A stretch of 64,000 nucleotides of DNA from Allocoprobacillus halotolerans (GCF_024399475.1 NZ_CP101620.1:2337608-2401607); one strand, 5' to 3'; shown: positions 31,796 to 40,515, counted from the first letter of the stretch. The notes: generated by a model not told the origin, from the sequence alone. Numbers and translations: made by a program.

Positions 31796-32698
31796 ATGTT
31801 AAAAACATTCATTGGTTATATTTGTTTGGAAGATGTGATTTGTCAATTAGAGGAGAAAAGAAATCAATATTTAAAAAAGAGATTTCATCAACAGCAACTT
31901 AACAGTTTTTATGATTGTTATGAAGGTGATTTTTACAAAGAAAAAATAAAAAATATTTTATTCGAATATTGTAATGATATCTTTGAAGAAAACACATATG
32001 ATATTTTCTTTGATTTAACAAAATCTCAATATTTTTTAGATGAAGATTGTTTACAATTGATGAAAACAATTGAAAAAAGAATTGCTGATGAATGTCGTAT
32101 GGAAATTCATATAGCAATGAGTTTTCATAAAGATTTTGCAAAATGGATTTATCATCATGGTTGTGATCAACATCGTATTTTAAGTTATCAACAAGCTAAA
32201 AAGATATTTGGAAAGAATTTTTGTCAGGAAAAATTAAAAGAAACAACTTTGCCTGTAAAAGAGAAAATGACCCTTCCTCAATTATATGGTCAAGTTTCAC
32301 AAACTGAATTTACGCATTTTCGTGAGGCGTGTTCTATTGCTGAAAAGTTAACATTGGACTTGGTAACACAGCTCAAAGATAAAGACTATGGAATTCGTCA
32401 TATTCAGATAATTTTACTTGATTCAAAACTCCATTTTTATAAAAAGGAAGAAATATTAAGAAATTATACTAATATATATAGTAATATTTATCATACAGTT
32501 GTTAAACTTTTACAAACTATCTCTTATCAGAATCAATATTTAGAAATGAAAATATTATTATGCGACTTTAAAGATTATCAAGAGGAAACATCATTATTAT
32601 ATAAAGATAAAAATACGCGTTTTGATAAATGGAAATTTTTGAAACCTCACTATCATTATTCGTTAGAAAATCATTCATTACTTGGAAAAACAGTTTAG
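31796..32698 (+). CDS. Divergent Y-family DNA polymerase-like protein, probably inactive
   Basis: 300 residues, no clear family at first sight. Residues 47-120 read like the second half of a Y-family palm: YKEKIKNILFEYCNDIFEEN, then YDIFFDLTKSQ (where UmuC/DinB have S-x-DE-x-hLD-h-T), then a helix and IAMSFHKDFAKWIY (compare the family's siG-x-s-x-x-K-x-hAK). Residues 200-285 fit the little-finger domain (EKLTLDLVTQLKDKDYGIRH, NIYHTVVKLLQTI, YLEMKILLCDF). The first ~60-80 residues with the DxDxFFA metal motif, the DE pair and most of the thumb are missing. If right, it cannot polymerise and may bind DNA or a partner. ATG 31796 follows GAGGAG. Inference from motif pattern only. Confidence 0.45.
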   Translation: MLKTFIGYICLEDVICQLEEKRNQYLKKRFHQQQLNSFYDCYEGDFYKEKIKNILFEYCNDIFEENTYDIFFDLTKSQYFLDEDCLQLMKTIEKRIADECRMEIHIAMSFHKDFAKWIYHHGCDQHRILSYQQAKKIFGKNFCQEKLKETTLPVKEKMTLPQLYGQVSQTEFTHFREACSIAEKLTLDLVTQLKDKDYGIRHIQIILLDSKLHFYKKEEILRNYTNIYSNIYHTVVKLLQTISYQNQYLEMKILLCDFKDYQEETSLLYKDKNTRFDKWKFLKPHYHYSLENHSLLGKTV

Positions 32699-32732
32699 TT
32701 CTTGATGATTTCTCAGTAAGGAGAAAAGAACT

Positions 32733-32999
32733 ATGTGTGATATGGATAATGTTTTAAAAGATATATATACTTCTGATACGATTTTAAGTCATGATGAAGA
32801 AATGATGCTTGAACAAGTGCATATTCGTTATTTTGATTTTATGGATCGTCTACATGAACATGTCGTTAATGGACAAGTCACTTTAAATGAAGAAGAAATT
32901 GACGATTTGGAAGATTGTGTAAATGAATTTATATTTGAATATGGTTTTATTCAGTTTAAGCGTGGAATTCATTTAGCAACAGCCATTGAACATGCATAA
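32733..32999 (+). CDS. Small helical protein, DUF6809-like
   Basis: 88 residues, all helical and acidic, with an ending EYGFIQFKRGIHLATAIEHA that resembles the F-x-x-GF-x-x-(G/K)-x-x-h-x-x-E close of DUF6809 proteins. The function of that family is unknown. AAGGAG precedes the ATG. It lies 34 bases after the polymerase-like gene with no terminator between and a strong one after it. It is therefore likely in the same, repressor-controlled transcript. Confidence 0.65.
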   Translation: MCDMDNVLKDIYTSDTILSHDEEMMLEQVHIRYFDFMDRLHEHVVNGQVTLNEEEIDDLEDCVNEFIFEYGFIQFKRGIHLATAIEHA

Positions 33000-33008
33000 A
33001 TAGGGAAA

Positions 33009-33039
33009 AAGGAATATTGATTGAATATTCCTTTTTTTA
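33009..33039 (+). terminator. Intrinsic terminator
   Basis: GGAATATT and AATATTCC pair around GATTG and are followed by T7. Confidence 0.88.
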
Positions 33040-33066
33040 TATAATGTAAATAAAAGGGGGATGAAT

Positions 33067-33909
33067 ATGTTTTGTGATTATCATGTGCATAGTGAATTTA
33101 GTGATGATTCCACACGTCTAGTTGAAGATATTGTTTTAGATGCAATAAAAATGAATATGCAGGAAATTTGCTTTACGGATCATGTTGATTATGGCATTAA
33201 ACCTGATCATTGTGAGTTTCTTGATGCTTGGGAGGATATTGATTTAACAATTTCTATGAATGTCAATTATCCAGTTTATTTTCAATCATTAAACGAATTG
33301 AAAGAGAAGTATAAAAATGAAATCAGTATTAAACAGGGATTGGAATTTGGGATTCAATCACATAGATTAAAAAGCTATGAGAAGTTATATCAACAATATA
33401 AAGATAATCTTGATTTTGTGATTTTATCTATTCATCAGGTCAATGATCTTGAATTTTGGAATTATGATTTTCAAAATGGAAAAACGGAACATCAACATTA
33501 TCAGGCTTATTATCAAGAGATGTACCAATGTGTTCAAAATTTCCATCATTATAGTGTTTTAGGACATATGGATATGTTGAAACGTTATGATGATCGTGAA
33601 GATTATGATGCTTTTAAACAAAATAAAGAGATTATTACAGATATTTTAAGATATATTATTGCTGATGGAAAAGGAATTGAATTAAATACATCTTCTGTAA
33701 AATATGGTTTAGATGATACAATGCCATCTCAAAATATTTTAAAATTGTATTATGATTTAGGTGGTAGAATTTTAACAATTGGCAGTGATTGTCATAATAA
33801 AGGTGAATTAGGTGCGCATATTGAAGAAATGAAAACATTATTAAAAAATATTGGTTTTAAAGAATTTTGTACTTTTGAAAAAATGCAACCTATTTTTCAC
33901 TCGTTGTAA
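33067..33909 (+). CDS. PHP-domain phosphatase (HisJ/histidinol-phosphatase type)
   Basis: 280-residue metal-dependent phosphoesterase. All PHP motifs are present: DYHVHSEFSDDS, FTDHVDYG, KQGLEFGI, VILSIHQV, VLGHMDMLKRY and IGSDCHNKGELG. The family contains histidinol-phosphatases of the last-but-one steps of histidine synthesis. No other his gene is nearby, so a different phosphate ester is possible. I use ATG 33067, with G5 at 33056-33060 spaced 6 bases; ATG 33061 would abut the RBS. Confidence 0.85.
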   Translation: MFCDYHVHSEFSDDSTRLVEDIVLDAIKMNMQEICFTDHVDYGIKPDHCEFLDAWEDIDLTISMNVNYPVYFQSLNELKEKYKNEISIKQGLEFGIQSHRLKSYEKLYQQYKDNLDFVILSIHQVNDLEFWNYDFQNGKTEHQHYQAYYQEMYQCVQNFHHYSVLGHMDMLKRYDDREDYDAFKQNKEIITDILRYIIADGKGIELNTSSVKYGLDDTMPSQNILKLYYDLGGRILTIGSDCHNKGELGAHIEEMKTLLKNIGFKEFCTFEKMQPIFHSL

Positions 33910-33926
33910 AAAGAAAGAAAATGAGG

Positions 33927-35300
33927 TTAATTCACTTCATTTCCTATTTTTATATTTTTATAAACTTTTTGATAAAGAATAAATGCGATTATAGTTGCGA
34001 TAAGTTCAGACAGTGGGAAAGTTAACCAAATACCTGTTAAGCCCATTGATGGTAATAACATAAATGATAAAGGTATAATGATGATGAATTGTCTTGTAAG
34101 TGTGATAATTAATGAAACAGAGCCTTTGCCTAAAGATTCAAATACACCAGACATCACAATCGCAAATGTTGAAAAGATAAAGCTTAGTGATAAAATACGC
34201 AACCCACTTGTACCAATAGATAACATATCCTGGTTGGCATTAAAAAGTTGTAAAATAGGAGCCGGGAAGATAAAGAATAAACATGTTCCAAGCAATAGAA
34301 TAGTTCCAATCGTTAAAGTTGCCATTTTTAGTGTTTGATTCATACGTTCTTTTTGATGAGCACCATAATTATAACTCATAATAGGACGCATACCTTGAAT
34401 AACACCTGTTGTCGGCATATTAACAAAAGTTTGAAGTTTATAATAGACACCAAAAAAAGCTACTGCAGTTTGAGAAACAGATGCAAGAATGCCATTAAGG
34501 ACTGAAACCAATATAGAAGGTAAACACATCATAACACCTGAAGGGATAGCTATAGAATAGAGATGTTTGAATGTTGTCCAGTGGAAGCGAAAATGACGGA
34601 AAGAAATATGAATATGGGAATTATAGCGTGAAAATAAATAAATAGATAAAAAGCATGCACTGAATTGTCCAATAATAGTTGCAAGAGCAGCACCGCTAAC
34701 TCCTAAAGCTGGTAATCCAAAATAACCAAAAATCAAAATAGGATCTAAAATGATATTAACAATTGCACCAACCATTTGCATAATCATAGGAATAATCATG
34801 TTTCCACAGGCTTGAAACATTTTTTCAATGGCTAAATGAATGAAAGTTGAAAAAGTGAATGTAATAACAATCATACCATATTCTTGTCCATAACGCATAA
34901 CATCAGCATTTTGAGTAAAAAGACTTAAGAACGGTTGAATAAAAAATAGTCCCAATACAATAAACAATAAAGAGTGTAAAAGTGTCATCACAATACCTTG
35001 ACTCGCAACAAATGAAGCTTCTTTGTCGTTATGTGCTCCTAAATGTCTAGCAATAATAGCGTTCATTGCAATTCCCACACCACAAGAAAAAGCTAATGAT
35101 AGATTTTGTAAAGGATAGATAAGTGAAACAGCAGTTAAAGGAGCTTCACCTAACTGTGCAACAAAAATACTATCAATGATATTGTATAATGATTGAATAA
35201 GCATTGAAATCATAGGCGGAAATGCCATTGACATCAAAAGGGGAAGAATGGGTTTATAACCCATTGGATTTCTTTTTTCATAAATAAATTCTCCTTCCAT
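33927..35300 (-). CDS. MATE-family multidrug/cation efflux transporter
   Basis: Twelve-helix antiporter, 457 residues, using H+ or Na+. Family blocks are MAFPPMISMLIQSLYNIIDS, VAQLGEAPLTAVSLIYPL, ILDPILIFGYFGLPALGVSGAALAT (location only) and MRPIMSYNYGA. As read, the frame starts at ATG 35300 inside the 5' leader. A better-placed ATG (35281-35279, with GGAG 9 bases upstream) is out of frame, but one extra base in the A6 run opposite 35273-35278 would make it MKKRNPMGYKP in frame. The true start is therefore probably 35281. The drug or substrate is unknown. Confidence 0.92.
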   Translation of the reverse strand: MEGEFIYEKRNPMGYKPILPLLMSMAFPPMISMLIQSLYNIIDSIFVAQLGEAPLTAVSLIYPLQNLSLAFSCGVGIAMNAIIARHLGAHNDKEASFVASQGIVMTLLHSLLFIVLGLFFIQPFLSLFTQNADVMRYGQEYGMIVITFTFSTFIHLAIEKMFQACGNMIIPMIMQMVGAIVNIILDPILIFGYFGLPALGVSGAALATIIGQFSACFLSIYLFSRYNSHIHISFRHFRFHWTTFKHLYSIAIPSGVMMCLPSILVSVLNGILASVSQTAVAFFGVYYKLQTFVNMPTTGVIQGMRPIMSYNYGAHQKERMNQTLKMATLTIGTILLLGTCLFFIFPAPILQLFNANQDMLSIGTSGLRILSLSFIFSTFAIVMSGVFESLGKGSVSLIITLTRQFIIIIPLSFMLLPSMGLTGIWLTFPLSELIATIIAFILYQKVYKNIKIGNEVN

Positions 35301-35303
35301 AAA

Positions 35304-35358
35304 AAAAGCTATAGATCTTTCTATTTATAAATCAGAAATAGAGAAATCTATAGCTTTT
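35304..35358 (-). promoter_or_regulatory. Long 5' hairpin with T run directly before the MATE start
   Basis: On the minus strand, AAAAGCTATAGAT at the 5' end pairs perfectly over 13 bases with ATCTATAGCTTTT, and seven more pairs lie inside. The 3' arm ends in T7 at 35307-35301 just before the RBS. It starts almost at the expected transcription start, so it can act as a terminator-type attenuator or a stability hairpin. Confidence 0.55.
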
Positions 35359-35369
35359 CAGCATAAAAT

Positions 35370-35397
35370 ATTTTATAGAAAAAATGAAAAATGTCAA
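35370..35397 (-). promoter_or_regulatory. Promoter of the MATE gene
   Basis: TTGACA (35397-35392) and TAAAAT (35375-35370) on the minus strand with a 16-base spacer. Confidence 0.65.
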
Positions 35398-35407
35398 ATA
35401 CTTTTTG

Positions 35408-35436
35408 TTGGAAAAGAGATGTTTTTATGGTAAAAT
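35408..35436 (+). promoter_or_regulatory. Promoter of the prepilin peptidase gene
   Basis: TTGGAA (35408-35413) and TAAAAT (35431-35436), spacer 17, facing away from the MATE promoter. Confidence 0.5.
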
Positions 35437-35494
35437 AATGTCGAAATATGAAACAAAACCAACTATAAAAATATCGATGAAAGGGGTAATGAAG

Positions 35495-36231
35495 ATGTTT
35501 TTATATGTGTGGTTTTTTATTTTAGGAACGATTATAGGAAGTTTTTTCAGCTATGTAAAGATCGTTTGCCTTTAGGGTTGGATATTATAAAGGGTAGAAG
35601 TTTTTGCTTTGAATGTTTAATGCCTTTAAAATGGATGGACTTAATACCAATAGTTAGTTATTTTATGTTAAAAGGAAGATGCCGTTATTGTCAACGTCGT
35701 ATATCACTGTGGTATCCACTTTTTGAAACATTTAGTGGCTGTTTGCTTGTATTTATGATTGTCAATGAAAAACAAGTATTGAAAGCTTTATTGATTTATT
35801 TATTGATTATGGATTTTATTACGGTGTCTTTGATAGATCTACAATGGCAGATTATTCCAGATGAAACCATCCTATTAGAAATCATTTTAGTGATTTTGTT
35901 GTCATTTTATATAAAGATTCCATTGCTTGATAGAATCATTGGGATGCTTGCTGTAAGTATACCAATGCTTTTGATGAATCATTGTATTTCAGAGAGTTTT
36001 GGTGGTGGTGATATCAAACTGATGATTGTTAGTGGTTATTTACTTGGTTGGAAACAGATTGTTTTGGCTTTTATTATTGCTGTTTTAACTGGTGGTCTTT
36101 ATGCGAGTTATTTACTTTTATGTAAAAAGGTTCAACGTCAAAGTCATATGGCATTTGGTGGTTTCCTTTGTTTTGGTGTTCTCATTTCGTTGTTTTGGGG
36201 ACGACAGCTTTTAAGAATATATGGATTATGA
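35495..36231 (+). CDS. Type IV prepilin peptidase (A24 family), frameshifted
   Basis: Membrane aspartic peptidase that removes prepilin leaders and methylates the new N-terminus (ComC/PilD type). The N-terminal GTIIGSFF loop leads to RLPLG and the zinc-binding set CFECLMPL...GRCRYC. The two catalytic Asp lie in SLIDLQWQIIPDE and FGGGDIKLM. A -1 shift lies in GSFF at the T6 run 35542-35547; one more T gives GSFFQLCKDRLPLG, with family spacing. Joined length is about 246 residues. ATG 35495 has AAAGGGG upstream. No pilus or competence genes lie nearby, so the substrates are encoded elsewhere. Confidence 0.88.
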
Positions 36232-36283
36232 TTTTGTTTATTCCAAAGAATATTTTAAATCATTTATTTTTATACTAAATATA

Positions 36284-36312
36284 TTGACATATTTTAAAGA
36301 TTATGATAAGTT
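36284..36312 (+). promoter_or_regulatory. Promoter of the T-box(Trp) transcript
   Basis: TTGACA at 36284-36289 with TAAGTT at 36307-36312 (spacer 17); the -10 box is weak. It lies just upstream of the T-box leader. Confidence 0.45.
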
Positions 36313-36319
36313 ATAAAAA

Positions 36320-36574
36320 AGAAACCAATGAGTGGGAGATAAAACTTAAAGATGTACTTCAAGAGAGTCTAGGATGGTGGAAGCTAGATAGTGGCAGTTA
36401 GGTAAATGGACCCACGAGGGCAAAGGGGAAAGGTAACGAGTATCCTGCGACGTGAGCTTACGTTACAAAGCAAAAATGTGTTGGCATTTTAGTGAGTGGG
36501 TTATTTTATATAACCAATAAAGGTGGTACCGCAGATGATAACATCTGTCCTTTGATGGACAGGTGTTTTTTGTT
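36320..36574 (+). promoter_or_regulatory. T-box leader, tryptophan specifier
   Basis: The T-box sequence AAGGTGGTACCGC is at 36520-36532. It is followed by the terminator ACATCTGTCC/GGACAGGTGT (36541-36566) with T6. Stem I has GGATGGTGGAAGCTAGATAG. Aligned with the tyrS leader, the specifier is TGG at 36407-36409, the tryptophan codon, in AAATGGACCCACGAGGGC. It controls the ABC importer downstream, which marks that importer as a tryptophan (or precursor) uptake system. Confidence 0.88.
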
Positions 36575-36602
36575 TATATGCCAATCGGAAAGGAGAATGA
36601 TT

Positions 36603-36638
36603 ATGTTATTGAAACGATGGTGTCCTTCTTTTTTATAA
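36603..36638 (+). CDS. Possible leader peptide between the T-box and the importer
   Basis: Eleven codons, MLLKRWCPSFL, with a good AAAGGAG upstream, ending 36 bases before the importer's first ATG. It contains one Trp codon. No attenuator hairpin is visible after it, so it may just be a short upstream frame that influences translation. Confidence 0.35.
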   Translation: MLLKRWCPSFL

Positions 36639-36674
36639 TCATTGAATAGAATATAAATAAGGAGAGATAGGACT

Positions 36675-37649
36675 ATGAAAAAATTATTTAAATATTTATT
36701 AATAGCATTATGTGTAGTTTCATTAATGACAGGTTGTCAAAATACAAATTCTAAAATTAAAAAAGTAGCAATTGTTCAATATATAGAACATACATCATTA
36801 GATACAATAAAAGCTGCTTTTGATCAACAAATGGAAGATTTGGGATATGAAGATGGTGAAAATGTTGAGTACATTTTTAAAAACGCTCAAGGTGATAACA
36901 ATATTGCAGCAAGCATTACCCAAACATTTCAATCTGAAGATCCAGATGTTGTGGTAGCAATCGCAACACCTGTTGCCCAATCTGTTGCATCACTTTCAAA
37001 AACGACTCCGATTGTTTTTGCAGCAGTCAGTGATCCAGTGGGTGCAAAATTGACATCATCTTTAGAAAAACCAGATAAAAATATAACAGGAACAAGTGAT
37101 GAAATCCAAGTTGATTTGATTTTAGATAAAGCTTTAGAAGTGAATCCTGATTTAAAAACTTTAGGTGTGATTTATAATAAAGGTGAAGCAAATTCAGTAA
37201 CCAATATTCAAAAAGCTAAAGATTATGCAAAGAAACATGATTTAACAATCAAAGAAGCAACAATTACAAATGTGAATGAAGTTCAAAGTGCTATTGATGT
37301 TTTAGCAAGTCAATGTGATGCTGTCTTTGCACCTAATGATAATACTGTAGCCAGTGCTATGAATGTTGTTAGTCATGCTTGTATTGAGGCTAAAGTTCCA
37401 CTTTATGTAGGAGCTGATTCAATGGTTCAAGACGGAGGTTTTTTAAGTGTTGGTATTAATTATGAAGAATTAGGAAAAGAAACAGCCAATATGGTTGATC
37501 AAGTATTAAAAGGAACAAATGTGAGTGATATACCAGTGAAAGTGTTTAAAGAAAATTTAAATATTTATGTTAATGATGATGTAATGAATCAAATAGGTAT
37601 TTCATTACCAGAAAGTATTTTACAAGACGAAGCATTACAAATGATGTAG
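36675..37649 (+). CDS. ABC importer substrate-binding lipoprotein (TrpX-like)
   Basis: 324-residue lipoprotein with signal ending SLMTGC. The body is a periplasmic-binding fold of the 'ABC_sub_bind' family: VAIVQYIEHTSLDTIKAAF, PDVVVAIATPVAQSVAS, PIVFAAVSDPVGAKL, AVFAPNDNTVASAM, VPLYVGADSMVQDGGFLSVG. In streptococci related TrpX proteins belong to tryptophan transporters. Here the T-box with a Trp specifier supports the same substrate. AAGGAG precedes ATG 36675. It is first of three genes in one operon. Confidence 0.9.
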   Translation: MKKLFKYLLIALCVVSLMTGCQNTNSKIKKVAIVQYIEHTSLDTIKAAFDQQMEDLGYEDGENVEYIFKNAQGDNNIAASITQTFQSEDPDVVVAIATPVAQSVASLSKTTPIVFAAVSDPVGAKLTSSLEKPDKNITGTSDEIQVDLILDKALEVNPDLKTLGVIYNKGEANSVTNIQKAKDYAKKHDLTIKEATITNVNEVQSAIDVLASQCDAVFAPNDNTVASAMNVVSHACIEAKVPLYVGADSMVQDGGFLSVGINYEELGKETANMVDQVLKGTNVSDIPVKVFKENLNIYVNDDVMNQIGISLPESILQDEALQMM

Positions 37650-37662
37650 AGGTGATACATTT

Positions 37663-38523
37663 ATGAATCAGATTGTTATTATAGGAGCATTAGAGTTAGG
37701 TGGTATCTTTGCAATCATGTCACTTGGCTTATATATAAGTTATAAAGTTTTAAACCTTCCAGATTTAACTGTTGATGGAAGTTTTACTCTAGGTTGTGCA
37801 GTCAGTGCTGTATTGACTTTATCAGGTCATCCATTTTTAGGATTATTATTAGCTTTTGTATCTGGTATGATGGCTGGACTTATCACAGGACTTTTAACAA
37901 CCAAGTTAAAAATCGCATCATTGTTAGCCGGTATTCTAACTATGACAGGGCTGTATTCTATTAATTTAAAAATCATGAATGATTCACCTAATATTTCATT
38001 GTTTGATTGTTCAACTATTTTTACTTCTTTTTCATTCTTTAAAGATTATACACAACTGATTTTAATTGTCATTTTTGTTTTCATTATTTTTCTTTGTCTT
38101 AACTATTTTTTAAAAACGCAGTTTGGACTGGCCTTACGTGCTTGTGGGGATAATGAAGATATGGTCAAAGCGTCATCTATTGATGCTGATTTGATGAAAA
38201 TCATTGGACTTACACTTGCAAATGGTTTAGTTGCATTATCAGGAGCTATCTATGCTCAACATCAATCATTTGCTGATAGTCAAAGTGGAACAGGCATGAT
38301 GGTTATTGGATTAGCAAGTATCATTATTGGAATGGCGTTTATTAAAAAAGATCAGATTTTTTATCAGTTATTAGCAGTCATATTAGGTGCTGTGATTTAT
38401 CGAGGAATATTGACAATTGCTTTACAAATAGGAGTTCCTTCAACAGATTTAAAATTACTGTCAGCACTTTTGGTTGTGGTCGCTTTGATTTTCACAAAAT
38501 TGAAAAAGGGGAGGGTTAAATAA
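37663..38523 (+). CDS. ABC importer permease (TrpY-like)
   Basis: 286-residue inner-membrane permease of the branched-chain type, about eight helices. It has LGLYISYKVLNLPDLTVDGS near the start and LRACGDNEDMVKASSIDADL, the ATPase-coupling loop with its conserved Gly/Ala. It lies 13 bases after the binding-protein gene and shares one base with the ATPase start (TAATG). It forms the channel for the presumed tryptophan importer. Confidence 0.9.
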   Translation: MNQIVIIGALELGGIFAIMSLGLYISYKVLNLPDLTVDGSFTLGCAVSAVLTLSGHPFLGLLLAFVSGMMAGLITGLLTTKLKIASLLAGILTMTGLYSINLKIMNDSPNISLFDCSTIFTSFSFFKDYTQLILIVIFVFIIFLCLNYFLKTQFGLALRACGDNEDMVKASSIDADLMKIIGLTLANGLVALSGAIYAQHQSFADSQSGTGMMVIGLASIIIGMAFIKKDQIFYQLLAVILGAVIYRGILTIALQIGVPSTDLKLLSALLVVVALIFTKLKKGRVK

Positions 38524-39305
38524 TGTTAGAACTACAAGATATTTCTGTTGTTTTTAATCCTGATACGATTCATGAAAAAGTTGCTTTATCACATATTCAT
38601 CTGCAAATACAAAAAGGTGATTTTGTCACAATTATTGGAAGTAATGGTGCAGGAAAATCTACGTTGTTTCAAACAATCTGTGGCGCAATTACTCCCCAAC
38701 AGGGACGCATTTATCTTGAACATCAAGACATTACATCTTTAAAAGAACATAAGCGTTCACGTTTTATTGGTCGCCTTTTTCAAGATCCTCTAAAGGGAAC
38801 AGCTCCTTCAATGACAATTGCAGAGAATTTATCACTGGCAAGTTGTCATGGACATTATTTTCGTTTAACTCCTATTTCATTAAAACAACGTCATCTGATG
38901 CAAGAAGCCTTAAAAGAATTGGATCTTGGATTGGAAGAACGTATGGATACAAAAGTGGGTGTTCTTTCAGGAGGACAACGTCAGGCTTTATCGTTATTGA
39001 TGGCAACTTATGGGAAACCACAACTTTTATTGTTAGATGAGCATACGGCTGCATTAGACCCTCAAACTGCTCAAAAAGTTTTAGATTTAACAGCAAAGAT
39101 TGTGAAAAAAGAAAAAATGACAACATTAATGATCACACATAATATGGAAGATGCTTTAAAGTATGGTCAAAAGATATTGATTATGAAAGATGGAAAAATC
39201 ATAGATTTCATTGATGAAAAACGTAAACAGGATTTAACAGTTGACAAACTGATTCATTTGTATTCATCTAAAACACATGATTATAATGATCGTTTATTAT
39301 TATAA
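38523..39305 (+). CDS. ABC importer ATPase (TrpZ-like)
   Basis: 260-residue ATP-binding subunit. Walker A GSNGAGKSTLF, Q-loop GRLFQDPLKGT, signature LSGGQRQALSLL, Walker B LLLLDEHTAALDP and switch His MITHNMED are all present. The Walker B glutamate is conserved (DEH). It completes the importer with the two genes before it and is followed by a strong terminator. Confidence 0.93.
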   Translation: MLELQDISVVFNPDTIHEKVALSHIHLQIQKGDFVTIIGSNGAGKSTLFQTICGAITPQQGRIYLEHQDITSLKEHKRSRFIGRLFQDPLKGTAPSMTIAENLSLASCHGHYFRLTPISLKQRHLMQEALKELDLGLEERMDTKVGVLSGGQRQALSLLMATYGKPQLLLLDEHTAALDPQTAQKVLDLTAKIVKKEKMTTLMITHNMEDALKYGQKILIMKDGKIIDFIDEKRKQDLTVDKLIHLYSSKTHDYNDRLLL

Positions 39306-39307
39306 GA

Positions 39308-39343
39308 TAAAAAGGTATAACTGATAAAAGTTATACCTTTTTT
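39308..39343. terminator. Intrinsic terminator of the importer operon
   Basis: AAAGGTATAACT and AGTTATACCTTT form a 12-bp stem around a 6-base loop, followed by T3 (six T in total). Confidence 0.85.
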
Positions 39344-39372
39344 GCAAAAAAGACTGTTATATATAACAATCT

Positions 39373-40122
39373 TTAAAGATAATACTGTTGGAAATAGTGT
39401 AAACGAATCAAATCACAAATTGTCATAATTTGATAATTGAAATTAATACTATCAAACTTACCAGGAACATAAATGACTTTACAATTAGGTGATGTTTCAG
39501 ATTTTAAATATTTCTTATTTTGTGTAATTAAAATTTGTTGTGATTTATCAATATGAACATCAGCTTTTGATTTTTTGAATCCTTCAAGATAACGACCTGT
39601 TGCACTAATAACGATAGCGACATCATGTTCGTCCATCACAATAGGATCATAGTTATGATATTGGATAAATGGTTTACCAAAGGTAATCATATCAGTTTGT
39701 AATTCAATTGCAATAGAAATAGGATATAAGGCACCAAAAACAACAATTCTTTTAGCGCGATATAATTTTTGACAAATATCACTAATGATTTTCTGCATTT
39801 CATCATCACTACAATCTTTATCCATTTTTTCAATGAATTCACGACTATCGACACCAATCATTCTGACACGAATTTGATTTAAACGTGTCTGATGATGATT
39901 GACGAGAGTTTCTCTAAATTCTTCGTATTCATAAAAACCTAATAAAGCAATAAATGCATATAATTCTTCTTTTTTAAAGCATCCTTTTTTTAAAAATTCT
40001 TCTTCGCTCATATCTTCCATTTCTAAATAATGAAAAATAATAAATGTACAGATTTTATAATTATAGTCATGGAATAATGTTCCATTTAAATAAGTTAAAA
40101 TACGGCTTAATAATATGTTCAT
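39373..40122 (-). CDS. MurR/RpiR-family regulator with SIS domain
   Basis: 249 residues. The N-terminal HTH_6-like domain (residues 1-75, with EEEFLKKGCFKKEELYAF in the recognition region) is followed by a sugar-isomerase (SIS) domain (AKRIVVFGALYPISIAIELQ, HDVAIVISATGRYLEGFKKS; location only). RpiR regulators sense phosphosugars. The HTH is less typical than usual. It stands alone on the minus strand, without an adjacent sugar operon, so its target is unknown. Confidence 0.8.
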   Translation of the reverse strand: MNILLSRILTYLNGTLFHDYNYKICTFIIFHYLEMEDMSEEEFLKKGCFKKEELYAFIALLGFYEYEEFRETLVNHHQTRLNQIRVRMIGVDSREFIEKMDKDCSDDEMQKIISDICQKLYRAKRIVVFGALYPISIAIELQTDMITFGKPFIQYHNYDPIVMDEHDVAIVISATGRYLEGFKKSKADVHIDKSQQILITQNKKYLKSETSPNCKVIYVPGKFDSINFNYQIMTICDLIRLHYFQQYYL

Positions 40123-40230
40123 AGAATACCTCCTTATACATCATTATAACATGTTTAAAAAGAAATACATAAAGATTTTGCTTTTTTGAAAAAAATGATA
40201 TAATCAATAAAAATATAAGGAGATGGTTGT

Positions 40231-40515
40231 ATGCGTATAAATAAAATTGATATTGCTGATATTCATTTTGATTATCAAAAATATCCACAAACACTTTATC
40301 AATCGATACTAAGAATTGGTTTTTCATTTCCCATAACAATTAATCAAGAAGAACAATATTATGAATGTATTGATGGACATAAACGTTTATCAGTTTTGCA
40401 TGATATTTTAAAAGATAATCCCCAATATAAGCGTGGTTCACTTGTGCCGGTGATTATTAAAAATAATGGTAATGTTCGTTCTAATGATTGTTGGAAAGGA
40501 AGAAATAGTCATTAA
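40231..40515 (+). CDS. Small ParB/sulfiredoxin-like domain protein
   Basis: 94 residues. The core YYECIDGHKRLSVLHDIL has the GHxR-type motif of the ParB/Srx nuclease-like fold, reduced to one small domain with no HTH. It ends VRSNDCWKGRNSH. It is too short for chromosome partitioning; the role is unknown. A TATAAT box (about 40197) lies upstream. The stop codon shares bases with the proposed start of the pseudouridine synthase gene, so the two are coupled. Confidence 0.7.
   Translation: MRINKIDIADIHFDYQKYPQTLYQSILRIGFSFPITINQEEQYYECIDGHKRLSVLHDILKDNPQYKRGSLVPVIIKNNGNVRSNDCWKGRNSH

Noticed and set aside
31061-32999. Prophage remnant around the cI/LexA-like repressor
   Set aside because: No integrase, structural or lysis gene is near, and both flanks are ordinary chromosomal genes.
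36603-36638. Classical trp attenuator driven by the leader peptide
   Set aside because: There is only one Trp codon and no terminator/antiterminator pair follows the peptide; termination control is already done by the T-box.
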